64,000 nt of DNA, from NCBI GenBank assembly GCA_024701455.1, contig JABXYP010000001.1:190001-254000 (forward strand), given 5' to 3'. Below, piece by piece: positions 51,880 to 63,479 of the stretch; within the stretch, counting starts at the first letter, position 1; each line of letters starts with the position of its first letter. The position numbers and the translations under genes are program-made. The notes under the pieces are model-generated. The model did not search any database and had not been told where the DNA came from. It worked only from the letters and a program-made list of their open reading frames with translations. This DNA comes from Bacillus sp. A301a_S52. GTDB lineage: Bacteria; Bacillota; Bacilli; Bacillales; Salisediminibacteriaceae.

Positions 51880-53814
51880 TCATGATGGATGTTCTTCTAA
51901 TATGGATGTAAACATGTTAAAATCGTTGGCCGCTGTCAATTTATGAACGACTAACGGTGCTTCACTGAGTGAGGCGATATGGGTAATGATAGCTCTGTGT
52001 GACTGTTGGTTTTCTTTTGCCAAGGCGAGCATAAATACGAGTGAGACAGCTTCGTCTCCCCACATTATCGGCTTTTTAATAATGGCAATAGCTAAGGCAG
52101 ATGTATGGATTAAGGCTGGGTCACCGTGGGGAATGGCAATACCACCTCCAACACCTGTAGCTGATTTCCGCTCACGGTTGACGGCACTATGGATAAAGTC
52201 ACGTTGAACCAACCCTTTATTATAGAGGGCTGTAGCAAGCAGCTCGACGACTTGGTATCGGTGGTCTTTACTCACATTAAATAAGACAAGATCTTCAGAA
52301 GTGAAGCGCATGATCGCATGGCGGTCTCGGTCTGTGATATCTTCTGGTGCTCTATTAAGTTTCTCAATGAATTGGTTTAATGCTTGTTTGTCCTGATGAT
52401 TAAAAAGCGGTGAAATGACGATATGGTCCACCAATGGCATTTCGATCGGGACGGTGGAGATGATAAAATCCACATCGTGCTGTTTGAGGTACTCAGGCAT
52501 ATCTGCTTGTCCCACACATGCTACCACGTCAATTCCTTCATAGCGTTGGGCAAGCTTGGCTTCTAGTAAATGTGACATGCCAACGCCCATATGGCAGACG
52601 ATTAGCGCCCTTTTTTTAGCGTCACGTTTCCCGGCCATTCGCTCGAGAGCCGCTTGGAAATGGAGGACGACGTAGGCCGCTTCATGTTCTGGCATATCTA
52701 ACTTTTGAGATGTTTTAAGTTCCTCAAAAGTTAAGATCACCATATTAAACATGTATGGATACATCTGCTTAATTTGCTGGAGCAGCGGATTTGTGATCGG
52801 AAAGCCGAATTTAATTCGATTCATGACAGAGTGCATATGCAAGGCGAGTCCACTAGCAAGAATCTCATCATTATTAAATTGGGTGAGCGTTAGCTGTGAC
52901 ATTTTTTTAATCAGAAATTGGACGGTCTCTGCCACATCATCATTGAAGTAGAGACTCTTCGTCAAATCGTCATCAAGGCGTTTACTACTAATTAAATGCC
53001 ACGTAAAGTAAACAAGCTCTTCCTCTGGGAAGCTGAGACGAAACGATGCTTCAAGATGCCGGAAAAACGTCCGTGCATAGTCGTACTCTTTATACGAATA
53101 AACAGCTGATTTTTCAGACTTTTGAACAAACACTGTCGCTTGCTGACGTGTTCGTTTGATCATGATAAGCGTGTGAACTTCTAAGTTTTCAAGAACCCCA
53201 TCGGCGAAACGAAGGGAAGAGGCGCGCTGCAAATCTTTTAGTGCTTTTCTCACAAGTGTAATTTCATAAGGCATGAATAAATCCAATACTATGTTTGATT
53301 GTGAGGCATTTGGAATAAGTTCGGGTAAACGGGCTAAAGCGTTTCGTTTATGTAATTCCGCTCCCTCGACCCCATGTCCTAAGCGTTGTTTAGAGACGAG
53401 CTTTAAGTGAAACTTTTGAAGCCAGCTTTCGATAGTGACTAAGTCAGATTTGATGGCTGCCTTTGATACGTAATAACGATCTGCCCACACTTGTAATGTT
53501 TTCGGTTTTTTGCTCGTTAACACGTCATAAGCCATTTCCAATATCCGCTCATCTTGCCTTTTCGGTTCGTTCATAAAGAGGTTGTTTAACAGCTTTAAGC
53601 GTTCGTTTTCACTAATTTGGATGTCAATACCGATACCAGGCTTACGAACGAGAGTAGCATCAGAATGTTCTCGTAAAAAGGACGTCAACCGATCCAGGTC
53701 ATTCCGGACTGTTTTTTCTGCACACTTTACCTGATCAGCCAGCTCTTTAATTTGAACGGTTTCTTGTTCTTTCATAAGTAAAAGCTTAAGTAGTTCATTT
53801 TGCCTTTGATTCAT
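51880..53814 (-). CDS. manR: BglG/ManR-type transcriptional activator with PRD and PTS domains
   Basis: A 644-residue activator of the mannose system. N-terminal helix-turn-helix domains: VQIKELADQVKCAEKTVRND and a second around residues 105-135 (WADRYYVSKAAIKSDLVTI). PRD1: TLIMIKRTRQQ with flanking histidines. PRD2: LASGLALHMHSVMNRIKFGF and HEAAYVVLHFQAALERM. Then an EIIB-like domain (ALIVCHMGVGMSHLL) and an EIIA-like domain (GGGIAIPHGDP). The phosphorylatable histidines let it sense mannose PTS flux. The start codon follows a good site. It is separated from manP by copy E. Confidence 0.88.
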   Translation of the reverse strand: MNQRQNELLKLLLMKEQETVQIKELADQVKCAEKTVRNDLDRLTSFLREHSDATLVRKPGIGIDIQISENERLKLLNNLFMNEPKRQDERILEMAYDVLTSKKPKTLQVWADRYYVSKAAIKSDLVTIESWLQKFHLKLVSKQRLGHGVEGAELHKRNALARLPELIPNASQSNIVLDLFMPYEITLVRKALKDLQRASSLRFADGVLENLEVHTLIMIKRTRQQATVFVQKSEKSAVYSYKEYDYARTFFRHLEASFRLSFPEEELVYFTWHLISSKRLDDDLTKSLYFNDDVAETVQFLIKKMSQLTLTQFNNDEILASGLALHMHSVMNRIKFGFPITNPLLQQIKQMYPYMFNMVILTFEELKTSQKLDMPEHEAAYVVLHFQAALERMAGKRDAKKRALIVCHMGVGMSHLLEAKLAQRYEGIDVVACVGQADMPEYLKQHDVDFIISTVPIEMPLVDHIVISPLFNHQDKQALNQFIEKLNRAPEDITDRDRHAIMRFTSEDLVLFNVSKDHRYQVVELLATALYNKGLVQRDFIHSAVNRERKSATGVGGGIAIPHGDPALIHTSALAIAIIKKPIMWGDEAVSLVFMLALAKENQQSHRAIITHIASLSEAPLVVHKLTAANDFNMFTSILEEHPS

Positions 53815-56253
<2,439 letters not shown>

Positions 56254-56272
56254 ATGAAGTTAAAACATAACG

Positions 56273-56318
56273 AAACAGCCTGTCGCTTAATGTGATGTTT
56301 AGCGGCAGGCTGTTTAAT
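56273..56318 (+). terminator. Terminator of the PTS gene
   Basis: AAACAGCCTGTCGCT pairs with AGCGGCAGGCTGTTT over a 13-nt loop, then AATAT. Confidence 0.85.
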
Positions 56319-56451
56319 ATAAAGATAGAGAGACTGTTTTGCAGCAATAAAGATAGTAAATGGTTTTCAAATATGTTAATAAATCATTGGCGTCACCCTG
56401 GCTAAAAAAGGCGACATCCCTTTAGACACACCTCAAACGTCAATCTTGCAA

Positions 56452-59235
56452 TTATCTTTTAAGATTTGAGGCTCTTGACACTTTTCTTTTAATTTTACTA
56501 ACTAAACGTCTTAATCCACTAACATTCCTAGGAGAAGCTTGTACAACAGCCCAACTATACAAATTGATTCCTTCATGTGCATTTGGATGAATGTGATCTT
56601 TGAGCCATGTTTTAGGATTTCTTGTATCAAACTTAGATTTAATAAGATGATTTGGATCAATATAAAGGTGACCTGCTGTTTGTGCGTATTTTTTTAATGC
56701 TTTACTATATTTAGTAAGCATGTTAAAACGTTCTTTTTTATCTAGCTTTGAAACAGGATCATGTTCATCTGTTGTCCATGGTGCTATAAACACAAGTTTC
56801 GAGGTCTTATTTTGGGATGAAATTGTTTTAACTAATTTCTTTATATTGTCAATATATTGTTCTCTTGTCATGGCGCAACGCTTAGGGTCCCGGTATCTCA
56901 CATCGTTTGTACCCACAGCAATTACATAGAGATCACATTGCTTATTAGAAAGGTTATGGCTATTCTCTAGGAAGTATGAGGTAGTAGCTCCTCCTTTGGC
57001 AAACCTTTTTACAGTTAAATGTTGAAAGTTCTCAATTAAGGGTTCAAACCATCCATAACCTCCGTTCCTTGTACCTTCTGTAACGGAGTCCCCAATAAAG
57101 CAGACAGATTTTGATGCTTTCAATAGGGTATAAAGGGTTGTCTGTTTTACCTCATCAGTTAACACAAGAGGTGATACATGATTGCGGACATAACCCTTTG
57201 ATTCAGATGTAGCTCGATCGGCGAAGAGAAAGTATTTCTCTTGAACTTGATCAATGGATAAATCCTCTCCCAACATGGTGTTAGTAATAAGGTGATGAAT
57301 TTCTTTAACACGAGAAAATTCATGTGTACTGATCGTTTTTCTTAAACGAGTATTATGGACGACCTCGTAAAGGGGTAATGCTCTATGGTTTCCGTCCACA
57401 TAGGAGTGAGACCATAAAGGAATGCAAGCTACTGCAAAAGGTTCACCGCTCTTCTTGTTAAGATAGATTTGAGTAAGAGCCGATGCATCACCATCTTTTT
57501 GAACATAAGAATTAACGAAGTTTCCAGGACAGTGTAAGATTAGCACATTTTGATTAGTCTCAGGTTTTTTCCTCCATTCATATGGTTGTACAGCATGTGG
57601 ATGATCACTTAAAATTACATCGGCTCCGGCATTAACAAAGATATCACACCATGTTTGTTGATATATATCGGGTGAATGCCTGAATTGCCTTCCCATATGA
57701 GGTAAGACGACAATACAATCAGGTTTTTCTTGTTTGATCCTTGCAAAGTCGTCGAGTACATCTTTTTTAACACGTTCAAAGTGTTCGTCACTAGGTGCTA
57801 CTAATATAGAAGTAAGGTGCTTATTTTCCTCTTCAAGAAAAAAGTCATTAGAATAACGATTACTTCGTTTGGTGTAAGTTAAAATAGCAACCTTTAACCC
57901 TTTGATATCAAAAATAGGTAATTTCTCTTTCTCTTCAAAATTTCGATAACAACCTAAATGAGAGAGGCCGGCTTTATCTAAGACGTCTAACGTCCTCATA
58001 GCTCCTTCTACACCACAATCTAACAAATGGTTTTGGGCAGTTGTGACAAAATTAAATCCAGCACGGCGTACTGCATAAGCGAAGCTATCAGGGAAATTTA
58101 AATATAAAGGAATTTTGTCTGCATACACACTTGTACTGTATTCTTTACTCTTTCCTGCTGTGGGGCCTTCAAAAACTCCCATAGAAAAATCTGTTTCTGA
58201 TAAATACTTTTTTACATAAGTAAACATATCGTCGAATTCATATTCACCGTTTTCAGGATTATAAGCATTTAAAACCTGGTCTCGAAGAAGGATTAAATCC
58301 CCCACAAATGATAGGGAAACGGCATTTTCAATTTGTTGCTTTTCGTTATTGGTAATAATAGGGTAAGTGTTAGATTGTTGTTTTCGTCTACTAGTTGTTT
58401 GATCTGTTGAAGCGAGTAAAAGTTCATCTTTGAATGTAGATAAAAGCTCTCGTGTCGTAGGGTCATCTGCTTTATTTGACTTAAGTAGCACTTCTAAGTT
58501 TTCTTGAGCATGTGCAAGTTTCCCTTTTTCAAGTCGTACAGCTGTTTTCTCCATATGCCATTCAAGTATCTTGTCATTATTTAACGTAAAGTCCAGCTTT
58601 TTGTTGTAGAAAAAGTTGAGTGCGGTATTTTTAAGTTCCCCCGATAAGAGTAATGCTCTAGCCGTATAATGGCCTGCATGATCAATATGGAAATAGTGGG
58701 CATTAGGGTAAGCTGATTTTAAGAAAAAATTAATATAATAAGAATCAAAATAATTGTGTTTATCATAAAAGATATAAACGTTGTTACTTGAAGTTTTTAT
58801 ATTAGTTAACTCGTCATGGCGGAAGCCTCTATTTCTGAAACGTTCCCCCATAAGCTTGTTCATGACTGGGTGGGCAGGGATTCTGGGACTCATAGCTAAT
58901 ATATTTGCATTAATTGCACCTCCATAGTAGATGGCACAATACGCTCCAAGACTGGAACCATATGTATAGACTTCTTTATCCCTAATAACTTTTTGTATAG
59001 AAGAACTAAATTTTTTAGCTGATAAAAATTGATATTGTGTAGCTTTTTTTTGGGCTACATAAATGTGATCAAGTCCCTCTGACATAATTAATTGGCTGCC
59101 AAAACCGATTTCATTCAGGTCAGAGTCAATTTCTCCGAACGTGATAATACATTTATTAGTTACCGAATGCTTATTTTTATGATAAGTAATTTTATAATTC
59201 TTAGTGGAAACAAGTACTTTTTTTATATAGTCCAT
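56452..59235 (-). CDS. Triple-fusion: alpha/beta-hydrolase-like, CapA-like and SGNH hydrolase domains
   Basis: A 927-residue protein from ATG 59235 (AAGGTGG upstream). Residues 1-220: alpha/beta-hydrolase-like, with nucleophile elbow YGSSLGAY (Ser95) and a final HIDHAGHYT that could give the histidine. Residues about 305-600: CapA/PgsA-type metallophosphatase fold (SFVGDLIL with Asp313, NHLLDCG, LPHMGRQ, LSDHPHAVQPYE). Residues about 710-905: SGNH/GDSL hydrolase (IGDSVTEGTRNGGYGW with Ser717, VGTNDVRY, and the DHIHPN histidine). No signal peptide or membrane helix is visible. The combination suits modification of a polymer such as capsule or polyglutamate or a polysaccharide ester; the precise substrate is unknown. 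Confidence 0.75.
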   Translation of the reverse strand: MDYIKKVLVSTKNYKITYHKNKHSVTNKCIITFGEIDSDLNEIGFGSQLIMSEGLDHIYVAQKKATQYQFLSAKKFSSSIQKVIRDKEVYTYGSSLGAYCAIYYGGAINANILAMSPRIPAHPVMNKLMGERFRNRGFRHDELTNIKTSSNNVYIFYDKHNYFDSYYINFFLKSAYPNAHYFHIDHAGHYTARALLLSGELKNTALNFFYNKKLDFTLNNDKILEWHMEKTAVRLEKGKLAHAQENLEVLLKSNKADDPTTRELLSTFKDELLLASTDQTTSRRKQQSNTYPIITNNEKQQIENAVSLSFVGDLILLRDQVLNAYNPENGEYEFDDMFTYVKKYLSETDFSMGVFEGPTAGKSKEYSTSVYADKIPLYLNFPDSFAYAVRRAGFNFVTTAQNHLLDCGVEGAMRTLDVLDKAGLSHLGCYRNFEEKEKLPIFDIKGLKVAILTYTKRSNRYSNDFFLEEENKHLTSILVAPSDEHFERVKKDVLDDFARIKQEKPDCIVVLPHMGRQFRHSPDIYQQTWCDIFVNAGADVILSDHPHAVQPYEWRKKPETNQNVLILHCPGNFVNSYVQKDGDASALTQIYLNKKSGEPFAVACIPLWSHSYVDGNHRALPLYEVVHNTRLRKTISTHEFSRVKEIHHLITNTMLGEDLSIDQVQEKYFLFADRATSESKGYVRNHVSPLVLTDEVKQTTLYTLLKASKSVCFIGDSVTEGTRNGGYGWFEPLIENFQHLTVKRFAKGGATTSYFLENSHNLSNKQCDLYVIAVGTNDVRYRDPKRCAMTREQYIDNIKKLVKTISSQNKTSKLVFIAPWTTDEHDPVSKLDKKERFNMLTKYSKALKKYAQTAGHLYIDPNHLIKSKFDTRNPKTWLKDHIHPNAHEGINLYSWAVVQASPRNVSGLRRLVSKIKRKVSRASNLKR

Positions 59236-59714
59236 AAATACCACCTTCTTAAGATTGTATATGTTGAAAATATGCAGTGCTCATACACATATGATTAAGC
59301 GCGATTCTTTACGATTATTGGAGAAAATTAATACTTGCTATAATCAGTTTTTAGTTAGGGTGTCGGGTCAAAAGTCTTGGTTAGTGTTTCTTAAATCATA
59401 CACTAATATATATATAGTCACAACATTAGTAAGGTGATGAATGGTGTATGCGGTATTAGAGCTTTGATAAGAATGATCAGTGAAGAAATGAATGTTAAAT
59501 AGTATAAGGAAGAGCTATTATGTACCAAAGAAAGGTGAATAAATAGAGCCTAGAAGTATAGTGACTTTCTAGGCACTCACTAAGTTAATTACTTTTAAGA
59601 ACTAACTCAAATTTTTGTCTATTTCTAGTGGTTTTGGTCGTAAGTGTGATACCTACAAGATTCTGACGCTTCCATAACTCCCATATGAAGTAGCCCATTT
59701 GTCTCAGCTTTTAC
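59236..59714. other. Intergenic stretch with nothing recognisable
   Basis: Contains the promoter region of the triple-fusion gene; the remainder is AT-rich without repeats or plausible small genes. Confidence 0.35.
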
Positions 59715-60629
59715 TTATGACGACGTCCATTCACCGCCGTTCACATGTAGCGTTTGACCGGTGACGAAGCGAGAATCATCCGAGGCGAGATAGACATATG
59801 TTGGGGCTAACTCGAACGGTTGAGCCATACGCTCCATCGGATTAAACGAACCAAAAATAGCGACCTGATCCGAAGAAAAGCTGGCGGGAATCAACGGTGT
59901 CCATGTACGCCCAGGAGCGACAGCGTTGACACGAATCCCCTTATCAACCACATTGTTGGCCAGTGCCCGAGTGAAACCAACGTTGGCAGCCTTAGTAGCC
60001 GTGTAATCAATCATTTGTGGTTCACCAGCAAAAGCCACAACAGAAGCGGTGTTAATAATCGAACTGCCAACAGGCATATGAGGAAGGGCAGCCCGAGTCG
60101 TGTAAAAGTGTGAGTAAATATTCACCTTAAATGTGTCATCAAACTGTTCGTCAGTAATATCGAGTAAGCTTGGCTGTTGAAATTGAATTCCTACATGATT
60201 AACGAGGATGTGAAGGTCACCAAATGTTTGAACGGTTTCGGCTACAATGGCGAGGTTCTGTTCTTTTTCCCTTAAGTCGCCGGGCATCAGAAGACATTGC
60301 TGGCCGATTGTTTCCACACGATCTTTCGTGCGTTGAGCGTCTTCGTGTTCATCTAAATACGAGATAGCGATATTTGCCCCCTCTTTTGCAAACGCGATCG
60401 CAACAGCGGCTCCGATTCCGCTGTCTCCGCCGGTAATGAGAGCGGTTTTGCCTGTTAGCTTGCCACTTCCCTTATAATCTGGCTTTTCAATAATGGGCGG
60501 TGGATCCATTAGCTTTTCGTAACCAGGCTGTCTCAGTTGTCTCTGTTCAGGAACATTGATCGGAATATCTTCGTATCGTGTCACTTTCCCGTAGTTTGGA
60601 TAAAGTGGGTAATCACGTTCTTTTGTCAT
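59715..60629 (-). CDS. SDR-family oxidoreductase (YhdF/YhxC-like)
   Basis: A 304-residue SDR with the long N-terminal lead ([20 protein letters not shown]) typical of YhdF and Yhx[21 protein letters not shown] binds the cofactor, [20 protein letters not shown] contains YxxxK, and the end has [13 protein letters not shown]. The usual NNAG motif appears as [14 protein letters not shown] lies nine bases before ATG 60629. It is probably a general-stress oxidoreductase of unknown substrate, as B. subtilis YhdF and YhxC belong to general-stress groups. Confidence 0.85.
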   Translation of the reverse strand: MTKERDYPLYPNYGKVTRYEDIPINVPEQRQLRQPGYEKLMDPPPIIEKPDYKGSGKLTGKTALITGGDSGIGAAVAIAFAKEGANIAISYLDEHEDAQRTKDRVETIGQQCLLMPGDLREKEQNLAIVAETVQTFGDLHILVNHVGIQFQQPSLLDITDEQFDDTFKVNIYSHFYTTRAALPHMPVGSSIINTASVVAFAGEPQMIDYTATKAANVGFTRALANNVVDKGIRVNAVAPGRTWTPLIPASFSSDQVAIFGSFNPMERMAQPFELAPTYVYLASDDSRFVTGQTLHVNGGEWTSS

Positions 60630-60765
60630 AATCACTTGCCTCCTAGTTAAATATCATTATCACTCTATGTATTGAAGAAAATTGTGTGAATGTCCAATTG
60701 TGATACGTGCTCATCTTACGCATGTATGCATAGGCTAACGATAAGTGTGAGAGGAGGAATGATGA

Positions 60766-60927
60766 ATGACCCAACAAGAAGAGTGGCTGCTACTAGTAAA
60801 CGATTCCGATGAAACGGTGCAAATGCTTTATAACCACAACCCATACACATGGGCCATGCCGAAAATCGGCCCACGGCCACCGTTTTACACGAATGTTCGA
60901 GTGGAAGAGAATTATCCATTATTCTAA
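60766..60927 (+). CDS. Conserved small soluble protein (53 aa)
   Basis: AGGAGG at 60752-60757 has ideal spacing to ATG 60766. The product begins MTQQEEWLLLVNDSDETVQM, then YNHNPYTWAMPKIGPRPPFY and ends NYPLF. It is rich in Pro, Tyr and Trp, without membrane helix. Function unknown. Confidence 0.6.
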   Translation: MTQQEEWLLLVNDSDETVQMLYNHNPYTWAMPKIGPRPPFYTNVRVEENYPLF

Positions 60928-61015
60928 GGGGAACTACATTTTATGAGGTGTAGGAGGGTGATGATTTTGCTATATTGGACTCTCTAATGTTGGTTGACCG
61001 CCCAATTCTGGGCGG

Positions 61016-62296
61016 TTATTTTGCTTGGGAGGAGACGTATCTGGAGCCTGAACGAGTAAGGTAACTGCCTGCTTTAAGGAAGCCAAACGCGATAATAAAG
61101 CTGACAGCGGCACCATAGAACAGAGCCGGGTGTGAAAAGATATCCATGAGAAGTCCTAAAAAACCGGGAGCCACGATGGAAGAAGCCATGGAAAACAAAT
61201 AATAGAGTCCTGTGAAATAGCCGATTTTTTTCGTCCCGCCTAAGTCAGCTACGAGGGGATAAGCTTGAACATTGATAAAGGCCCAGAACAACCCTCCGGT
61301 AAGCAGGAGAATTTGTAAAAGAACTGTATCCGCCATTGGCCATATGCTAGTGATAAATGGAATAAGAGGAATACATATAAAGATAAGCGGTAAACCGACT
61401 AGCCCAATAAGCATGGCAGGTGTCTTGCCCCATTTGTTTCCAATTAGACCGGCAGGAATAGCGAATAACACAAATGACAGGCTAAAAAAGCCAAGCGTCA
61501 TACCAGCCGTACTTTCCGCCATACCTAAATATTCCACTGCATAAACGGTGAATTGCGCTTCCACTCCAGCGTACCCGATAAAATAAAAAAAGATAGCAAG
61601 TAGAATAAACAGCTCACCTCTAAAGGAAGGAACGAAAAGTGTTTTAAGCCCGTGGATATAGGAACCGTCTTTTTTCATCCCTGCCATATCATCGGAAGAC
61701 GTTTCTGCATAAGGTGGTTTACGATCCACAACCAGATACAGCAGCATGAATGAGAGAAGTAATAACCCACCTGCTACAAGGAAAGGGTAAGCGCTATCCA
61801 GCCGATAAAGTTGTGATAATCCGAATAAAGCTATAATCGCACCGATACCGCCCATAACGTTAATGATACCGTTGGCGGAGGAGCGTTTTTGTGGGGGTGT
61901 ATGGTCAGGCATGAGCGCAATCACCGGTGCTCGATAAATGGTCATAGCCAGTAGAAAGAGAATATCCACCAACAACAAAAGCCATAACGTCGACTTGGCG
62001 CTGTAAGGAATAAGCATAAAAAACAAGGCGGCTAATGGCATCCCAACGATGAGGAACGGAAGTCTATTGCCAAGTGGTGTTTTGACACGATCGGACCACG
62101 CTCCAATGATTGGGATCAACAAGACGGCAAGAACGTTATCAAGCCCCATGATCGCACCTCGAATTGCCCGGCTTTCAATAAAGTCACCGAGAATAAGAGG
62201 CATATAGGCATTGTAAAACGTCCAAATAAGGGTTAAAGCAAAAAAGCCACATCCGATGACAGCGATCTTGCCATAGGATATACGATTCGTCCCCAT
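61016..62296 (-). CDS. MFS transporter, SLC45/glycoside-type
   Basis: A 426-residue 12-helix permease of the SLC45 (GPH-like) group: IWTFYNAYMPLILGDFIESR, PIIGAWSDRVKTPLGNRLPFL (the D-R-x(T)P-x-G-x-R loop between helices 2 and 3), DHTPPQKRSSANGIINVMGG, and LGFFSLSFVLFAIPAGLIG with NKWGK. It probably imports a sugar or glycoside with protons. GGTGGAG precedes ATG 62296. It lies 18 bp from the GDPD gene, same strand, so the two may be one operon. Confidence 0.85.
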   Translation of the reverse strand: MGTNRISYGKIAVIGCGFFALTLIWTFYNAYMPLILGDFIESRAIRGAIMGLDNVLAVLLIPIIGAWSDRVKTPLGNRLPFLIVGMPLAALFFMLIPYSAKSTLWLLLLVDILFLLAMTIYRAPVIALMPDHTPPQKRSSANGIINVMGGIGAIIALFGLSQLYRLDSAYPFLVAGGLLLLSFMLLYLVVDRKPPYAETSSDDMAGMKKDGSYIHGLKTLFVPSFRGELFILLAIFFYFIGYAGVEAQFTVYAVEYLGMAESTAGMTLGFFSLSFVLFAIPAGLIGNKWGKTPAMLIGLVGLPLIFICIPLIPFITSIWPMADTVLLQILLLTGGLFWAFINVQAYPLVADLGGTKKIGYFTGLYYLFSMASSIVAPGFLGLLMDIFSHPALFYGAAVSFIIAFGFLKAGSYLTRSGSRYVSSQAK

Positions 62297-62313
62297 TCAA
62301 ACTCCACCACCCT

Positions 62314-63060
62314 TCACGATGTTTTCGCTATTTCCTGTCGTACTTGCAGGGCTTGTTCAGGCCAATCAGTAATGATAGCAGCACACTTAGCTTGAAAAAG
62401 AGTTTTCATATGTGAGGGCTCATTTACTGTAAAAGGTCTGACAGGTGTGTCAGCTTCTGCGGCTGATGTGAGTAGTTTAGGAACTGCCACCGGTAATGAG
62501 CAGTGTAGTGATTGAGCACCTACTGTTTTAGCATAATTCCATGGCTCATATAGGCCTTCCATAAACAAAATGGCCGTTTCGATAGTTGGGTGCAGTTGTC
62601 TAACAGTTACGAGGCTATAATGATTAAACGATGACAAAATAACACGATCTATCAGATCATATTGCTTTATAAGTTCAATGATGGCCTTCTCTATCCCAGG
62701 ATAGTCAACGATTCCCGTTTTTAATTCAATATTTAATTGTAACGACTGTCCCCTTAACCAGATGAGTAACTCTTCTAATGATGGTATGGTTGCATGGGAA
62801 AAATCGTCATGAAACCAGCTGCCGGCATTCATAGTCTGTAATTCTTCATATGTCAGATCTTTCACCCAGCCATCTCCATTTGTCGTTCGATTAACGGTTT
62901 CATCATGGATTAAGACAGGAACGCCGTCCTTCGATAATTGTACATCCACTTCCAATCCATCAGCGCCCGCTTCAGCGGCAGCTTCATAAGCGTCCATCGT
63001 ATTCTCCGGGTAAGTACCAGATGCCCCGCGATGAGCGAAAATTAATGTCTGTTGTGTCAT
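62314..63060 (-). CDS. Glycerophosphodiester phosphodiesterase
   Basis: A 248-residue GDPD without signal peptide: FAHRGASGTYPENTMDAYEA (active-site His with HRG and PENT), GLEVDVQLSKDGVPVLIHDE (metal ligands), TTNGDGWVKDLTYEELQ, LNIELKTGIVDYP and SSFNHYSLVTVRQLHP. ATG 63060 has GGAG about 11 bases away. It releases glycerol 3-phosphate from lipid head groups. Transcribed just ahead of the SLC45-type transporter gene. Confidence 0.9.
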   Translation of the reverse strand: MTQQTLIFAHRGASGTYPENTMDAYEAAAEAGADGLEVDVQLSKDGVPVLIHDETVNRTTNGDGWVKDLTYEELQTMNAGSWFHDDFSHATIPSLEELLIWLRGQSLQLNIELKTGIVDYPGIEKAIIELIKQYDLIDRVILSSFNHYSLVTVRQLHPTIETAILFMEGLYEPWNYAKTVGAQSLHCSLPVAVPKLLTSAAEADTPVRPFTVNEPSHMKTLFQAKCAAIITDWPEQALQVRQEIAKTS

Positions 63061-63479
63061 GACGTGACCAACTCCTTCAATAAAAATCATGTCCATCGGA
63101 ATTATTCTGTTGCTAACAGAAAAACTCCTTTATCTTGAGGGAATCTTTACATAAACGATACAAACTTAATGAAATAGAAAAAGGCTATAGAAAAGCGGAT
63201 ATAAAGAAGTGCAGATACAGCAACTACTCGGAAGAAATTCACCAATCTAAAAAAATTACAAAACGGAACAGGTCACGAACACCAAAAGCAATAGGTAAAA
63301 AACATATCTCATATTCAGCATCAGTTACTCTCATAATCGATTGAAAGGTTGGTGGAATGTTTTCAAGAGGTTGAACCAACTACTTAGATAATGACCTTTA
63401 CTGTTCGGTGACTTTAAAATAGGCCAATTAATATTTATTTGCTTCTCGAAAATCAAATCACACCACAATAGAATCTTAA
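63061..63479. other. Intergenic stretch with nothing recognisable
   Basis: A 69-codon plus-strand frame (63135-63344) is lysine-rich without a ribosome site or known relatives and is not called. No hairpin stands out. Confidence 0.35.

Noticed and set aside
63135..63344. 69-codon lysine-rich plus-strand frame
   Set aside because: No ribosome site and the composition of random AT-rich DNA.
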